A DNA stretch of 64,000 bases from CALHVX01 sp051027215 (GCA_051027215.1 JBPCXR010000268.1:6751-70750); one strand, 5' to 3'. Counted from the stretch's first letter, positions 16,197 to 24,342 are shown. Notes: a model not told the origin generated them from the letters alone. Made by a program: numbers and translations.

Positions 16197-17503
16197 AGCC
16201 AGCAAATAGACAGGGCCCCACCGACGTATTATTGGACGTGGAGCGTATGGACCTGGACGGCTTCGGCGTTTCCGCCTACCAGAACAAAGTGGTGCGGGTG
16301 AAGGCGGCGCTTCCAGGTGAGGCTGTTACCGCGCGAATCCTCCGTAAGCGTAAAGGCGAATTGTTAGCGGAAGCAAAGGAGGTTTCCAGCTCCCATGGCG
16401 ATCGCCGGCGAGCACCATGCAACCACTACCCGCGTTGTGGTGGCTGCGTACTGCAACACTTAGATTACTCAGCACAGCTGCGCTTTAAGCAGCAGCAACT
16501 GCTTGATGCCCTAAGCAGTCAAGGCATTGCGCCGTTGCAGGTCAGTGAGCCGGCCAGCGGGCCGCGCTTGCGCTATCGGCGCAAAGCGCGGCTTGGGGTA
16601 AAGCAGCTGAGCAATGAGCTGCTGGTGGGATTTCGCGAGAGCTTCAGTGCCAGAGTTGGTCGCCTGCAAGCCTGCGAAACGCTAGCTGATCCTTTTGGGC
16701 AAGAATTGGTTCATTACGCAGGTCTGATCAGCCAGCTGTCTTGCGCAGCCCAGGTGCCGCAGCTGGAGGTTGCCGCTGGAGACCATGAGCGTCAGGTGAT
16801 TGTGCGCCATCTAGCGCCGATGTCGGCGCAGGATATGACCCTACTCGGTGAATTTGAACAGCAGCATGACTTGCGACTGCTCCTCCAAGCTGGTGGACCG
16901 AGCACGGTTTGTACATTGACCGCAGCACCTGTGCCGTTGCTCGAGTACGGACTACCGCAGTACGGTCTTTCATTGCAGTTTGCGGCTGCTCAATTCACCC
17001 AAGTCAATCCTTGGATCAATGCCAGGCTGGCCAGTGATATCGGCGCGTTGGTGCGGCAGCTTGGCGCGCGTCGGGCGTTGGACTTGTTCTGCGGCATAGG
17101 CAATTTTTCCCTGCCGCTTGCGCGCTTGGGTTTGCAGGTGCATGGGGTCGAGTTGGGCGAAGATGCAGTCGCACGAGCAACGGCAAACGCACAGCGGAAC
17201 TCGCTGTCGAACCGTTGTGAATTTATTGCTGCGGATCTGTATGATCCAGGCGCAGCATCACTCAAAGTGCCTGCTGCTGAGCTATTGCTGCTGGACCCGC
17301 CACGTAGCGGCGCCGGTCCGAATCTTGGTCATTGGCTCGGTCCTGAGGTGCGCTCTGTGATCTACGTTTCTTGTAACCCAACAACATTTGCTAGCGATGC
17401 CCAGGTAATGGCCGATGCCGGCTTCGTGTTGGAGCGCGTGGGCATTTACGATATGTTCCCGCAAACCAGCCATGTGGAGACGCTGGGCTTGTTTCGCCGC
17501 TGA
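16193..17503 (+). CDS. rlmD: 23S rRNA (uracil-1939-C5)-methyltransferase
   Basis: The 436-residue enzyme methylates U1939 of 23S rRNA using SAM. An N-terminal TRAM domain (residues 10-60) is followed by the 4Fe-4S cluster cysteines C76, C82, C85 (PCNHYPRCGGC) and C161. The SAM-binding motif LDLFCGIGNFSLPLA lies at about residue 298, a DPPRSG motif near residue 367, and the catalytic nucleophile is C394 in YVSCNPTTFASD. The start GTG 16193 overlaps the recO stop, and the stop overlaps the relA ATG. RlmD next to relA is a common gammaproteobacterial pair. Confidence 0.96.
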   Translation: MKPANRQGPTDVLLDVERMDLDGFGVSAYQNKVVRVKAALPGEAVTARILRKRKGELLAEAKEVSSSHGDRRRAPCNHYPRCGGCVLQHLDYSAQLRFKQQQLLDALSSQGIAPLQVSEPASGPRLRYRRKARLGVKQLSNELLVGFRESFSARVGRLQACETLADPFGQELVHYAGLISQLSCAAQVPQLEVAAGDHERQVIVRHLAPMSAQDMTLLGEFEQQHDLRLLLQAGGPSTVCTLTAAPVPLLEYGLPQYGLSLQFAAAQFTQVNPWINARLASDIGALVRQLGARRALDLFCGIGNFSLPLARLGLQVHGVELGEDAVARATANAQRNSLSNRCEFIAADLYDPGAASLKVPAAELLLLDPPRSGAGPNLGHWLGPEVRSVIYVSCNPTTFASDAQVMADAGFVLERVGIYDMFPQTSHVETLGLFRR

Positions 17504-19500
17504 TGGTCAGTCAGCGCAACAGCCTGCCGCGCTTGGCAGATGGCACTGCCAGTCTGAACGAATGGCTGCTGGCACTTCCAGAAAGTCACCCGCAATTGGA
17601 CCATGAGCAGCTGCGCACCGCTGCCGCGCTACTAAGTCAAACTGCCCAGCCCGATGAGATTGAGCAGGGTCTGCAGATGGCGAATCTAGTGCTGGACATG
17701 AATCTTGATGCGGATTCGGTGTTGGCGGCACTGTACTACCGAGCGGTTCGGGTTGAGCAGCTGTCTTTGGACGAGGCGATGAACGCTTTACCCGCGGCTG
17801 CTGGATCTTTGCTCAGCGCCGTCTTGCGCATGGCATCTGTGCGCCTGTTGAGGCTCAGTAACACGCGCCTGCAGACCAGCGAAGCAGGTGACCAAGTTAG
17901 CAATATTCGAGCCATGGTGACGGCGCTAATCGACGACGTGCGTGTGGCGTTGATCAAGCTGGCGGAGCGCGTGGTGGCATTGCGTTGCGCAAAAACCAGC
18001 CCAAGACAGCGCCAGATTCGTATTGCCCAAGAAAGCCAGCGAGTGTTTGCGCCGCTGGCAGGCCGGCTTGGAATCTGGCACTTAAAGTGGGAACTGGAAG
18101 ATCTGGCGCTGCGCTATCTCGACCCCGAGGCCTACCGCAGCATAGCAGGCCAGTTAGACGGCCGCCGGGCAGACCGCGAGCAGAGAGTGGCCCAAGTGGC
18201 TGAAGAGGTGCGGCTGATGCTAAGCGAGGCCGGAATCGAGGTCGAAGTGCACGCTCGGGCGAAGCATATCTATAGCATCTGGAAAAAAATGCAGGACAAG
18301 CAACTCAGCTTCAATGAGGTTTACGATGTGCGGGCGGTGCGTGTGCTGTTACCAAACATTGCCCAATGTTACGCGGCACTGGGTTTGATCCACACGCGCT
18401 GGTCGCACGTTCCCAGTGAGTTCGATGATTATATTGCGGTGCCGAAGGACAATGGCTATCGCTCAATTCATACCGCAGTACGCGATGATCAAGAAAAAAC
18501 CCTGGAAGTGCAGATTCGAACTCACGAGATGCATCGGGAGGCAGAGCTCGGCGTTTGCGCGCATTGGGCTTACAAGGGGGATGATAGCGCAGGCGATGAG
18601 TCGACGGCACATTCTGCTGATCCTTATTCGGACAAACTGGATTGGCTCCGACAGACGTTGGAGTGGCAAGACACTTTAGCCTGGTCTGAAGGCCTGGCGG
18701 ATCTACTGGACTCTGGCCAAGCAGAGCAGCGGGTGTTCGTTTACACCCCGGCGGGCCATGTGATCGACTTGTTGCAGGGCTCTACCGCCATCGACTTTGC
18801 CTATCGCGTGCATACACAAGTGGGTCACAGCTGCATTGGGGCATTGATCGATGGACGGCCTGTACCTTTGCAAAGACCTCTGCGAAACGGCGAGCGTGTG
18901 GAGATTCTGAGATCCTCGATGGCGCAACCGTCCATGGATTGGCTGGACTACTCCCTTGGATTTGCCAGAACCGCTCGAGCACGAGAAAAGATCGAAGATT
19001 TCTGGCGTAACGCGCCTCACACTCAGACTGCGGCGGTGAGCCGTGCCCGCTTTGCCCGTTTACTGGAGCAACTTGGCTGGCCGATGCCGACACCAGCACA
19101 GTTGCAGCAAGCCTGTGCGCCTTTGGGTGAATTTAGTGATGAAGCATTGTTCTATGCTTTAGGTACAGGAGATCTCCCACTGTTCGATGTCATGGTTGCG
19201 CTTGAGCGACAAGGTTTTGGCGGCCAACTCGCGCTGATTAGCAGTGCCGAACAGTCCTCTGTGCGTACCCAGCTGGCAATAAATGGGGAAAATCGTGACG
19301 GATTGTTACGAGACGTAGCACTTTTGCTCAGTGAGCAGCAGGTAGCTCTGCTTTCGACCTTGGCAACGGGCGACGAAAGTGGCAGCGCGGCTCGTATGCT
19401 ATTGAAGATTGAAACGCTGACCTTCCCCGAACTGCTGCGCATTCTGGTCCTGCTGTTGCAAGTTCCCGGCGTCACAGACGTTCGCCGGGTTCTGACATAG
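17503..19500 (+). CDS. relA: (p)ppGpp synthetase RelA, lacking the zinc-finger domain
   Basis: The 665-residue protein makes (p)ppGpp in amino-acid starvation. Order: degenerate hydrolase domain (about 30-180, no HD metal site), synthetase domain (about 230-360) with EFDDYIAVPKDNGYRSIHT, whose E-x-D-D form marks a synthesis-only RelA rather than SpoT, and EVQIRT; TGS domain (409-470); a helical domain to about 570; and a C-terminal ACT domain (about 588-665). E. coli RelA has about 744 residues. The missing length matches the zinc-finger (ZFD/RIS) domain, whose CC-x-P-x-x-G-D motif should lie between the helical and ACT domains; only about 20 residues separate them here. That domain contacts the ribosome, so activation may differ. 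The gene overlaps rlmD by one base. Confidence 0.93.
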   Translation: MVSQRNSLPRLADGTASLNEWLLALPESHPQLDHEQLRTAAALLSQTAQPDEIEQGLQMANLVLDMNLDADSVLAALYYRAVRVEQLSLDEAMNALPAAAGSLLSAVLRMASVRLLRLSNTRLQTSEAGDQVSNIRAMVTALIDDVRVALIKLAERVVALRCAKTSPRQRQIRIAQESQRVFAPLAGRLGIWHLKWELEDLALRYLDPEAYRSIAGQLDGRRADREQRVAQVAEEVRLMLSEAGIEVEVHARAKHIYSIWKKMQDKQLSFNEVYDVRAVRVLLPNIAQCYAALGLIHTRWSHVPSEFDDYIAVPKDNGYRSIHTAVRDDQEKTLEVQIRTHEMHREAELGVCAHWAYKGDDSAGDESTAHSADPYSDKLDWLRQTLEWQDTLAWSEGLADLLDSGQAEQRVFVYTPAGHVIDLLQGSTAIDFAYRVHTQVGHSCIGALIDGRPVPLQRPLRNGERVEILRSSMAQPSMDWLDYSLGFARTARAREKIEDFWRNAPHTQTAAVSRARFARLLEQLGWPMPTPAQLQQACAPLGEFSDEALFYALGTGDLPLFDVMVALERQGFGGQLALISSAEQSSVRTQLAINGENRDGLLRDVALLLSEQQVALLSTLATGDESGSAARMLLKIETLTFPELLRILVLLLQVPGVTDVRRVLT

Positions 19501-19555
19501 TTTTTACGTTTTTGTCGCGACTGTGCCACGCTGCGGTGCAGCAGAGTATTTCAAC

Positions 19556-19575
19556 CGAGGCGTAAATGCGCCTCG
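19556..19575 (+). other. stem-loop in the adk leader
   Basis: CGAGGCG (19556-19562) and CGCCTCG (19569-19575) pair perfectly around a 6-nt loop, 24 bp before adk. It is not followed by a T tract, so it is more likely a 5'-UTR structure or partial attenuator than a relA terminator. Confidence 0.35.
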
Positions 19576-19599
19576 CTGGTATTAAAAGGAGACAAGTCC

Positions 19600-20253
19600 A
19601 TGCGAATTATCTTGCTGGGACCGCCTGGAGCCGGAAAAGGCACGCAGGCTCGCTATATTTGCGAAGCCTTTAGCATTCCGCAAATTTCTACGGGAGACAT
19701 GCTACGTGCTGCAGTGGCGGACGAAACGCCATTGGGTTTGCAAGTAAAGGCAGTGATGGACTCAGGTGCTTTGGTATCGGACGAAATCATCATCGCTTTG
19801 GTTAAAGAACGCATTGCACAGCCCGATTGTGCAAATGGGTTCCTATTTGATGGGTTTCCGCGGACGATTCCGCAAGCACAAGCGCTCGTAGAAGCCGCAG
19901 TAGAGATCGATTGCGTCGTTGAAATTAAGGTCCCGGACGAAGAGATTGTGCGACGAATGAGCGGCAGACGGGTGCATATGGCGTCTGGACGCACCTATCA
20001 CGTCATCTTTAACCCGCCGAAGGTGGAAAATATCGATGATGCGACGGGAGAAGCGCTAATTCAGCGTGATGATGACGCAGAAGACACTGTGCGCGACCGT
20101 TTAGCGGTTTATCACGAACAAACGCATCCGTTAGTGGAGTTTTATCAGTCGCGTGCTAATGACGACGGTGTAAATGTGCGCTACGTCTCTGTTGATGGGC
20201 TAGGTGAAGTCGAAAGCGTTCAAAATGACATCTTTAAAAAGCTGCGAAACTAG
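19600..20253 (+). CDS. adk: adenylate kinase
   Basis: The 217-residue enzyme converts ATP and AMP to two ADP. P-loop GPPGAGKG sits at residues 7-14, the AMP-binding block ISTGDMLR at about 30, and DGFPRT at about 84. The long LID (SGRRVHMASGRTYHVIFNPPK) lacks zinc-binding cysteines, as in other Gram-negative enzymes. A strong AAAAGGAGA ribosome-binding site precedes the ATG. It follows relA by 99 bp, the gap containing a stem-loop. Start and length are typical. Confidence 0.97.
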   Translation: MRIILLGPPGAGKGTQARYICEAFSIPQISTGDMLRAAVADETPLGLQVKAVMDSGALVSDEIIIALVKERIAQPDCANGFLFDGFPRTIPQAQALVEAAVEIDCVVEIKVPDEEIVRRMSGRRVHMASGRTYHVIFNPPKVENIDDATGEALIQRDDDAEDTVRDRLAVYHEQTHPLVEFYQSRANDDGVNVRYVSVDGLGEVESVQNDIFKKLRN

Positions 20254-20610
20254 TAGTGATATTTTTTCTTTTATTCTCTATTATTCGCAACGATTTTTAA
20301 GTTGCATACTTGATTCTTCATGTCAATGCAGCTGCTTCGCCAAAGACCGAGTCAACTCGATCCGAACGCAAAGCAGAGACCGAAGTTAAGAGCTCCGAAA
20401 CCGGGGCACTTGACCGAAGTGACTTCTAATCAGGCGGCGCAAACACCGACGGGATTTGCGTAGTGCTCAGTCAGAGATGGCGCAGTAGACAGCTTGATCA
20501 GGGTGACATTGACGGTGATCCAGCAGGGCCTGTGCCTGCAGGGTCCGGGACTCAGGTGGTGGGCTTAGGAATCATCATCGCTAACAGTAGGACTACTAAA
20601 GGAGACCTGC
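20254..20610. other. 357-bp non-coding region before the lysine-rich gene
   Basis: The first 80 bp or so is a markedly AT- and pyrimidine-rich patch, unlike the rest of the window. It is followed by three closely related 8-9 bp repeats (see separate entry) and then ordinary GC-rich sequence ending in the strong ribosome-binding site AAAGGAG. I see no RNA gene, no convincing coding frame, and no perfect sigma-70 promoter. The length suggests that the next gene has its own regulation. Confidence 0.5.
20345..20420 (+). repeat. three evenly spaced GACCGA(A)GT repeats
   Basis: GACCGAGT at 20345-20352, GACCGAAGT at 20378-20386 and GACCGAAGT at 20412-20420 start 33 and 34 bp apart, about three helical turns. 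The last copy leads into an odd palindrome, GAAGTGACTTC (20416-20426). They could be binding sites for a regulator of the downstream gene. Confidence 0.35.
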
Positions 20611-21111
20611 ATGCCGACAAAGAAGAAGGCTGCGGCCAAACGGAAGAAGAAGGCGAGCAAACGCAAGGCCGTAACTAAACGCAAAGTTGCCAAGAAAAAG
20701 ACAACCAAGCGTAAAGTTGCAAAGCGTAAAACCGCCAAAAAAGCAGTAAAACGCAAGGCCGCCAAGCGCAAGACCGCTAAGCGCAAGACGGCTAAGAGGA
20801 AGACTGCAAAGCGTAAAACCGCGAAGCGTAAGACCGCTAAGCGTAAGACGAAGAAGAAGGCCGCTAAGCGTAAAACCGCGAAGCGCAAGACCGCTAAGCG
20901 TAAGACGAAGAAGAAGTCCGCTAAGCGTAAAACCGCGAAGCGCAAGACCGCTAAGCGTAAGACGAAGAAGAAGTCTGCTAAGCGTAAAACCGCGAAGCGC
21001 AAGACCGCTAAGCGTAAGACGAAGAAGAAGACCGCTAAGCGTAAAACCGCTAAGCGGAAGACTGCTAAGCGTAAAACCGCGAAGCGGAAAACTGCGCGTA
21101 AGCGTCGTTAA
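20611..21111 (+). CDS. lysine/arginine-rich repetitive histone H1-like protein
   Basis: This 166-residue protein is built almost only of Lys, Arg, Thr and Ala, with no acidic residue. The N-terminal 45 residues are irregular (PTKKKAAAKRKKK start); the rest is tandem AKRKT pentads, organised from residue 85 into four 19-residue higher-order units, each three AKRKT pentads plus KKK and one variable residue (A, S, S, T). It resembles H1-tail-like bacterial nucleoid proteins such as Pseudomonas AlgP or chlamydial HctB in composition, though those use other repeats. It most likely binds DNA or RNA by charge. Strong AAAGGAG ribosome-binding site, own terminator, isolated between adk and moeA. Function is inferred from composition only. 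Confidence 0.85.
   Translation: MPTKKKAAAKRKKKASKRKAVTKRKVAKKKTTKRKVAKRKTAKKAVKRKAAKRKTAKRKTAKRKTAKRKTAKRKTAKRKTKKKAAKRKTAKRKTAKRKTKKKSAKRKTAKRKTAKRKTKKKSAKRKTAKRKTAKRKTKKKTAKRKTAKRKTAKRKTAKRKTARKRR
20863..21033 (+). repeat. three tandem 57-bp repeats inside the lysine-rich gene
   Basis: Units start at 20863, 20920 and 20977, with a fourth, partial one from 21034. The three full units are nearly identical at DNA level, differing essentially in the last codon (TCC, TCT, ACC). The near identity of synonymous positions points to recent unequal exchange or slippage, so copy number probably varies between strains. Confidence 0.9.
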
Positions 21112-21114
21112 CTA

Positions 21115-21178
21115 AGACGCTTTGCGTCTCACTGTCGCCTTGCGACGGTGAAGAAAGCGCCCTTCGGGGCGCTTTTTT
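21115..21178 (+). terminator. strong intrinsic terminator after the lysine-rich gene, with two preceding hairpins
   Basis: The terminator itself is 21155-21178: stem AAGCGCCC, TTCG tetraloop, GGGCGCTT, then six T residues counted from within the stem end. Two small perfect hairpins precede it: AGACGC-TTT-GCGTCT (21115-21129) and GTCGC-CTT-GCGAC (21134-21146). It sits between convergent genes and may also serve moeA from the other side, since the stem is followed by A residues on that strand. Confidence 0.85.
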
Positions 21179-21244
21179 GTGTCTGATCCTTGTTTAATCG
21201 TAGAAAAACGCCCGCTTTGCAAAGGCACAACGACCCAACTCGCG

Positions 21245-22456
21245 TCAAAGTAAGCCTTGAAAGGGCAATACTTCGACGATTCTCCCGCTTTCTGCGTTTC
21301 CCCAGCTCTTTTGCAACCTTATTAAGCAATTCGCTTCCCTAAAAGAAGCTAGTCGGTTTGAACTCTGGTCGCCGGTGGGGGTGACTGTGGTGATGCCCGC
21401 CGCGGATGACAAGTAACCTCTTTGGAATTCTTCGCGACCGGATTTGTGTTGAATATCTTTAGTCAGTGTCGCCGTCGTGGTAACTACAGGCTCCTCTTGC
21501 GCACCAGCAAGCGCCAATATGGCGGGCTGGGCCAGCAGGAGAAAAGTGACGGCGGTGGAAACCGGATTCCCGGGTAATCCAAGATACCAGGCATCGCCTA
21601 AGCGACCGAATGCAAGTGGTTTGCCTGGTTTGACGTTCAATTGCCAAAAGTTCAAAGCACCGTCGTTGCGAACGATCTCGGTGAGATGGTCTGCATCGCC
21701 GACGGACACGCCGCCGCTGGTGATAATGAGATCAGCACTGCTGGCGTCCGCCAGCGCTCGACGAATGACTTGCGGGTCATCAGCTAGCCGACCACCGTCC
21801 AGTACCGTCACTGGTAGGGCGCGAATAAGTGCACGCAACAACAGCCGGTTGGAATCGTAAATCTGTCCCGGGCCAAGTGGCGAGCCTGGTTGAATCAGCT
21901 CATCGCCGCTCGAGAAGATTGCCACTGTTGGCTTTCGGCGGACCTGAACCTGGTCGATGCCGCAAGCAGCAAGCCAACTGAGCATGAATGGGTTGAGGCG
22001 CACACCGGCCTCAATCAGAGGCTGACCAGAGCCGACGTCGTGGCCAATGGCGCGAATGTTGTCACCGGGGTTGGGTGCTTGGGCTATTGTCAATCGATCG
22101 TCGTCGAGCATTGTCTGCTCTTGGATGACCACCGTGTCCGTGTCTTCTGGGACCATTGCGCCGGTGGTGATTCTGACGCACTGTTGTGAACCAACAGCGC
22201 CAGAAAACGGATGCCCCGCCAGTGCGGTACCAACCAATTGCAGCGGTAAGGCTTGGTCGTAAAGCGCGCTGTTGTAGGCATAGCCGTCCATGGCTGAACT
22301 GGCGAATGGTGGCAAGCTCAGCGGGGCAGTTACCGAGCACGCCAGCACGCGGTTCCAGGCGTCTTCGGTTTTCACGGTTTCGGTCTTTGCCACAGCGTCG
22401 ATTGCTGTACGAATCTCGGAAACGGCTTGTTCTAGATCTAGGCGCGGTATACTCAA
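21245..22456 (-). CDS. moeA: molybdopterin molybdenumtransferase
   Basis: The 403-residue enzyme inserts molybdate into adenylylated molybdopterin. Conserved blocks are LPPFASSAMDGYA near residue 48, the ITTGAMVPEDTDTVV segment near 95, GDELIQPGSPLGPGQIYDSN near 183, and the catalytic ITSGGVSVGDAD near 244, then KPGKPLAFGRLGDAWYLGLPGNPVS. The C-terminal domain 4 is present and complete. It is divergent from tsaB with only about 45 bp between starts. No other molybdenum-cofactor gene is in the window. Confidence 0.95.
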   Translation of the reverse strand: MSIPRLDLEQAVSEIRTAIDAVAKTETVKTEDAWNRVLACSVTAPLSLPPFASSAMDGYAYNSALYDQALPLQLVGTALAGHPFSGAVGSQQCVRITTGAMVPEDTDTVVIQEQTMLDDDRLTIAQAPNPGDNIRAIGHDVGSGQPLIEAGVRLNPFMLSWLAACGIDQVQVRRKPTVAIFSSGDELIQPGSPLGPGQIYDSNRLLLRALIRALPVTVLDGGRLADDPQVIRRALADASSADLIITSGGVSVGDADHLTEIVRNDGALNFWQLNVKPGKPLAFGRLGDAWYLGLPGNPVSTAVTFLLLAQPAILALAGAQEEPVVTTTATLTKDIQHKSGREEFQRGYLSSAAGITTVTPTGDQSSNRLASFREANCLIRLQKSWGNAESGRIVEVLPFQGLL

Positions 22457-22499
22457 CGGTCAGTCTCGCTGTGTTCAGACGAATATCATAAACCCGAAA

Positions 22500-23240
22500 T
22501 TGCCAGTGAACTGGACTGATGCCGCTGTTTTGGCTGTGGAAACCTCATCCTCCAGATGTTGCGTCGCGTTGCGAGCTGCGGGTGAGCTGTATTGTGAAGA
22601 TGTAGAGGCGGAGCGTTCGCATAAGGAAATGCTGCTGCCTATGATTAATCGGCTATGTCAGCAGGCACAGATTGAGGTACGCCAGCTAGAGGCCATCGCT
22701 TGTGGCGCTGGTCCCGGATCCTTCACTGGTGTGCGCATCGGCGTCGCCGCCGTGCAAGCGTTGGCCTTGGTTGCCCAGTGCCCGGTGCTCATGGTGAATT
22801 CATTGGATGTGCTGGCAACGGCTGCCCAGCGGAGCGTGCCTCAAGCAAACTGGCAGAACGCTGTCGTGCTTTGTGCACGGCGCTCTCGGGGCCAAGCATA
22901 CTATGTTGCCGGCTACACGTTTGCGCAGAGCACTGCGTCCGCGGAGCTAGAACGCTCACCCATGGCACTGTGCACAAACCTGCAGGAATTTCGAGCTTGG
23001 ACTGAGTCGTTGGCTGACGAGTTCGCAGGCGAGCAGCGCTTCTGTGGAGAACGCCCCCCGTGGTTAGCTGGTGCCCAGTGCGCTGATTTAAGCGCTACCG
23101 CGGTTGTTCCCAGTGCCCACAACACCATGCAGGTAGCTCTGCTCGGCTTAGCCGCTGGCAGTTACGTAGCCCCCGCAGCCGCGTTGCCGATATATTTGCC
23201 GGAAGATTCACCTTGGCAGCGCCAGCAGAGCGATTCTTGA
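22500..23240 (+). CDS. tsaB: tRNA t6A biosynthesis protein TsaB
   Basis: The roughly 246-residue ASKHA-fold protein has the family start AVLAVETSSSRCCVAL and the later IACGAGPGSFTGVRIGVAAVQALA block, together with HKEMLLPMI. TsaB is the scaffold partner of TsaD and TsaE that makes threonylcarbamoyladenosine on ANN-decoding tRNAs. The start is uncertain: TTG 22500 or GTG 22506, both leading straight into the conserved strand; neither has a good ribosome-binding site. Further upstream starts would overlap moeA. The stop is 24 bp before the next small gene. Confidence 0.9.
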   Translation: MPVNWTDAAVLAVETSSSRCCVALRAAGELYCEDVEAERSHKEMLLPMINRLCQQAQIEVRQLEAIACGAGPGSFTGVRIGVAAVQALALVAQCPVLMVNSLDVLATAAQRSVPQANWQNAVVLCARRSRGQAYYVAGYTFAQSTASAELERSPMALCTNLQEFRAWTESLADEFAGEQRFCGERPPWLAGAQCADLSATAVVPSAHNTMQVALLGLAAGSYVAPAAALPIYLPEDSPWQRQQSDS

Positions 23241-23264
23241 GGTGCGCGCTATACTCCAATTTGC

Positions 23265-23546
23265 ATGAGTCTAATCACTGGCATCTCTGTTCCAGCTGCA
23301 CCAGCCGCGCCTTCCCGTGGTTCGGCGCCTGGGCTGCTGCCCAAAGGTGCAGCTCAGGAGCTACGAGCACTGCCTGGCGAGGCAACTGCGGCATCGCCTG
23401 TGGATTATCTCGGAGCGACCGCGGGTGCAACTTTGCGACGTTTATCCGCGCACTCGAGCCCAGCGAGAAGCGCGTTGTGGCTCTATGATGTAACACAATC
23501 CGGCACATCTCCCAGAGCCGGGCAGCGCGTCGATTTGCAGATTTGA
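23265..23546 (+). CDS. unknown 93-residue protein
   Basis: I do not recognise this product. It is rich in Ala, Pro, Ser, Gly and Leu, with no signal peptide, membrane segment or cysteine. The N-terminal half looks disordered (runs such as VPAAPAAPSRGSAPG); the C-terminal third (SALWLYDVTQSG and GQRVDLQI) is more regular. Evidence for coding: an ATG shortly after tsaB, full use of the gap between tsaB and rsmJ, and a TGA that overlaps the only plausible start of rsmJ (TTGA, 23543-23546), a coupling arrangement seen throughout this region. Against: no clear ribosome-binding site, and a reverse-strand frame is also open here. Confidence 0.5.
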   Translation: MSLITGISVPAAPAAPSRGSAPGLLPKGAAQELRALPGEATAASPVDYLGATAGATLRRLSAHSSPARSALWLYDVTQSGTSPRAGQRVDLQI

Positions 23547-24307
23547 CGAACGTCGAGCTGTATTGTGAACCGGACGATTCCGCCGCTGTCGAGGCATATG
23601 CCGAGCACTTCACCCTGCGCGCCGTGTCTCGCGCCCAGTGGCCAGATCTGGCTGGTAAGGAAACGAACTGGTGGCTGCAGTACCGCGAGCAGCGCTTGCG
23701 CCTGTGTCGTGGCGCGGATGCGAAGGGCGTATGCGTTGATCCTGCAGAGGTTCGACGGCGCGCGGTTCGTAGCTCTGAGCTGGCTCGCGCTTGTGGTCTA
23801 GCTGGTGGTCGCAACGGTTTAAGAGACAGAGTCTGTTCACTACTTGACGGCACCTGTGGCTGGGGGGTCGATGCGCTAACGCTTGCTCAGCTGGGCGCTG
23901 AGGTCACTATGCTCGAGCACTCTGCTGTGGTTTGGGCGCTGGCCAATGATCTGTTGCAAACTCAAGCTGCGTTGCCGGTCACCCTGCATCATGCTGAGCT
24001 GAGTCAGTGGTTGGTGCAGCAAGAGCCGGGAAGGTTTGACGTGATATACCTGGATCCCATGTTTCCAGCGCGCAACAAGACGGCGGCTCCAAATAAGCGG
24101 CTGCAATACTTGGCTGCGCTGGTAGCTGCAGCGCCCCTGCCCATGGCCTCGACCCTAGACGAATGGCTGGCACTTTGCCGCCGCCATGCGCGCGCACGCG
24201 TGGTATTGAAGCGCCGTCGCAATGACCCGCCGTTGGCTCAAGCACCTAGCTGGCAAATACAGGGTCGCAGCATCCGCTACGACGTCTACAGGCCCACCCA
24301 GCCGTAG
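23543..24307 (+). CDS. rsmJ: 16S rRNA (guanine-1516-N2)-methyltransferase
   Basis: The 254-residue SAM-dependent enzyme has LRLCRGADAKGVCVDPAEVRRRAVRSSELARACGL, then the SAM motif LLDGTCGWGVDALTLAQLGAEVTMLEHS and the catalytic-site strand DVIYLDPMFPARNKTA, all characteristic of RsmJ (YhiQ). It methylates G1516 near the decoding region of 16S rRNA. The start is TTG 23543, overlapping the preceding stop. It is convergent with plsB, 35 bp away, with no clear terminator. Confidence 0.94.
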   Translation: MTNVELYCEPDDSAAVEAYAEHFTLRAVSRAQWPDLAGKETNWWLQYREQRLRLCRGADAKGVCVDPAEVRRRAVRSSELARACGLAGGRNGLRDRVCSLLDGTCGWGVDALTLAQLGAEVTMLEHSAVVWALANDLLQTQAALPVTLHHAELSQWLVQQEPGRFDVIYLDPMFPARNKTAAPNKRLQYLAALVAAAPLPMASTLDEWLALCRRHARARVVLKRRRNDPPLAQAPSWQIQGRSIRYDVYRPTQP

Positions 24308-24342
24308 TTACAGCATGATCGAAGGGCGGCTCGTGAGCTATT

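Noticed and set aside
20463..20678. 71-codon frame running into the lysine-rich gene
   Set aside because: It overlaps the real gene out of frame and has no ribosome-binding site.
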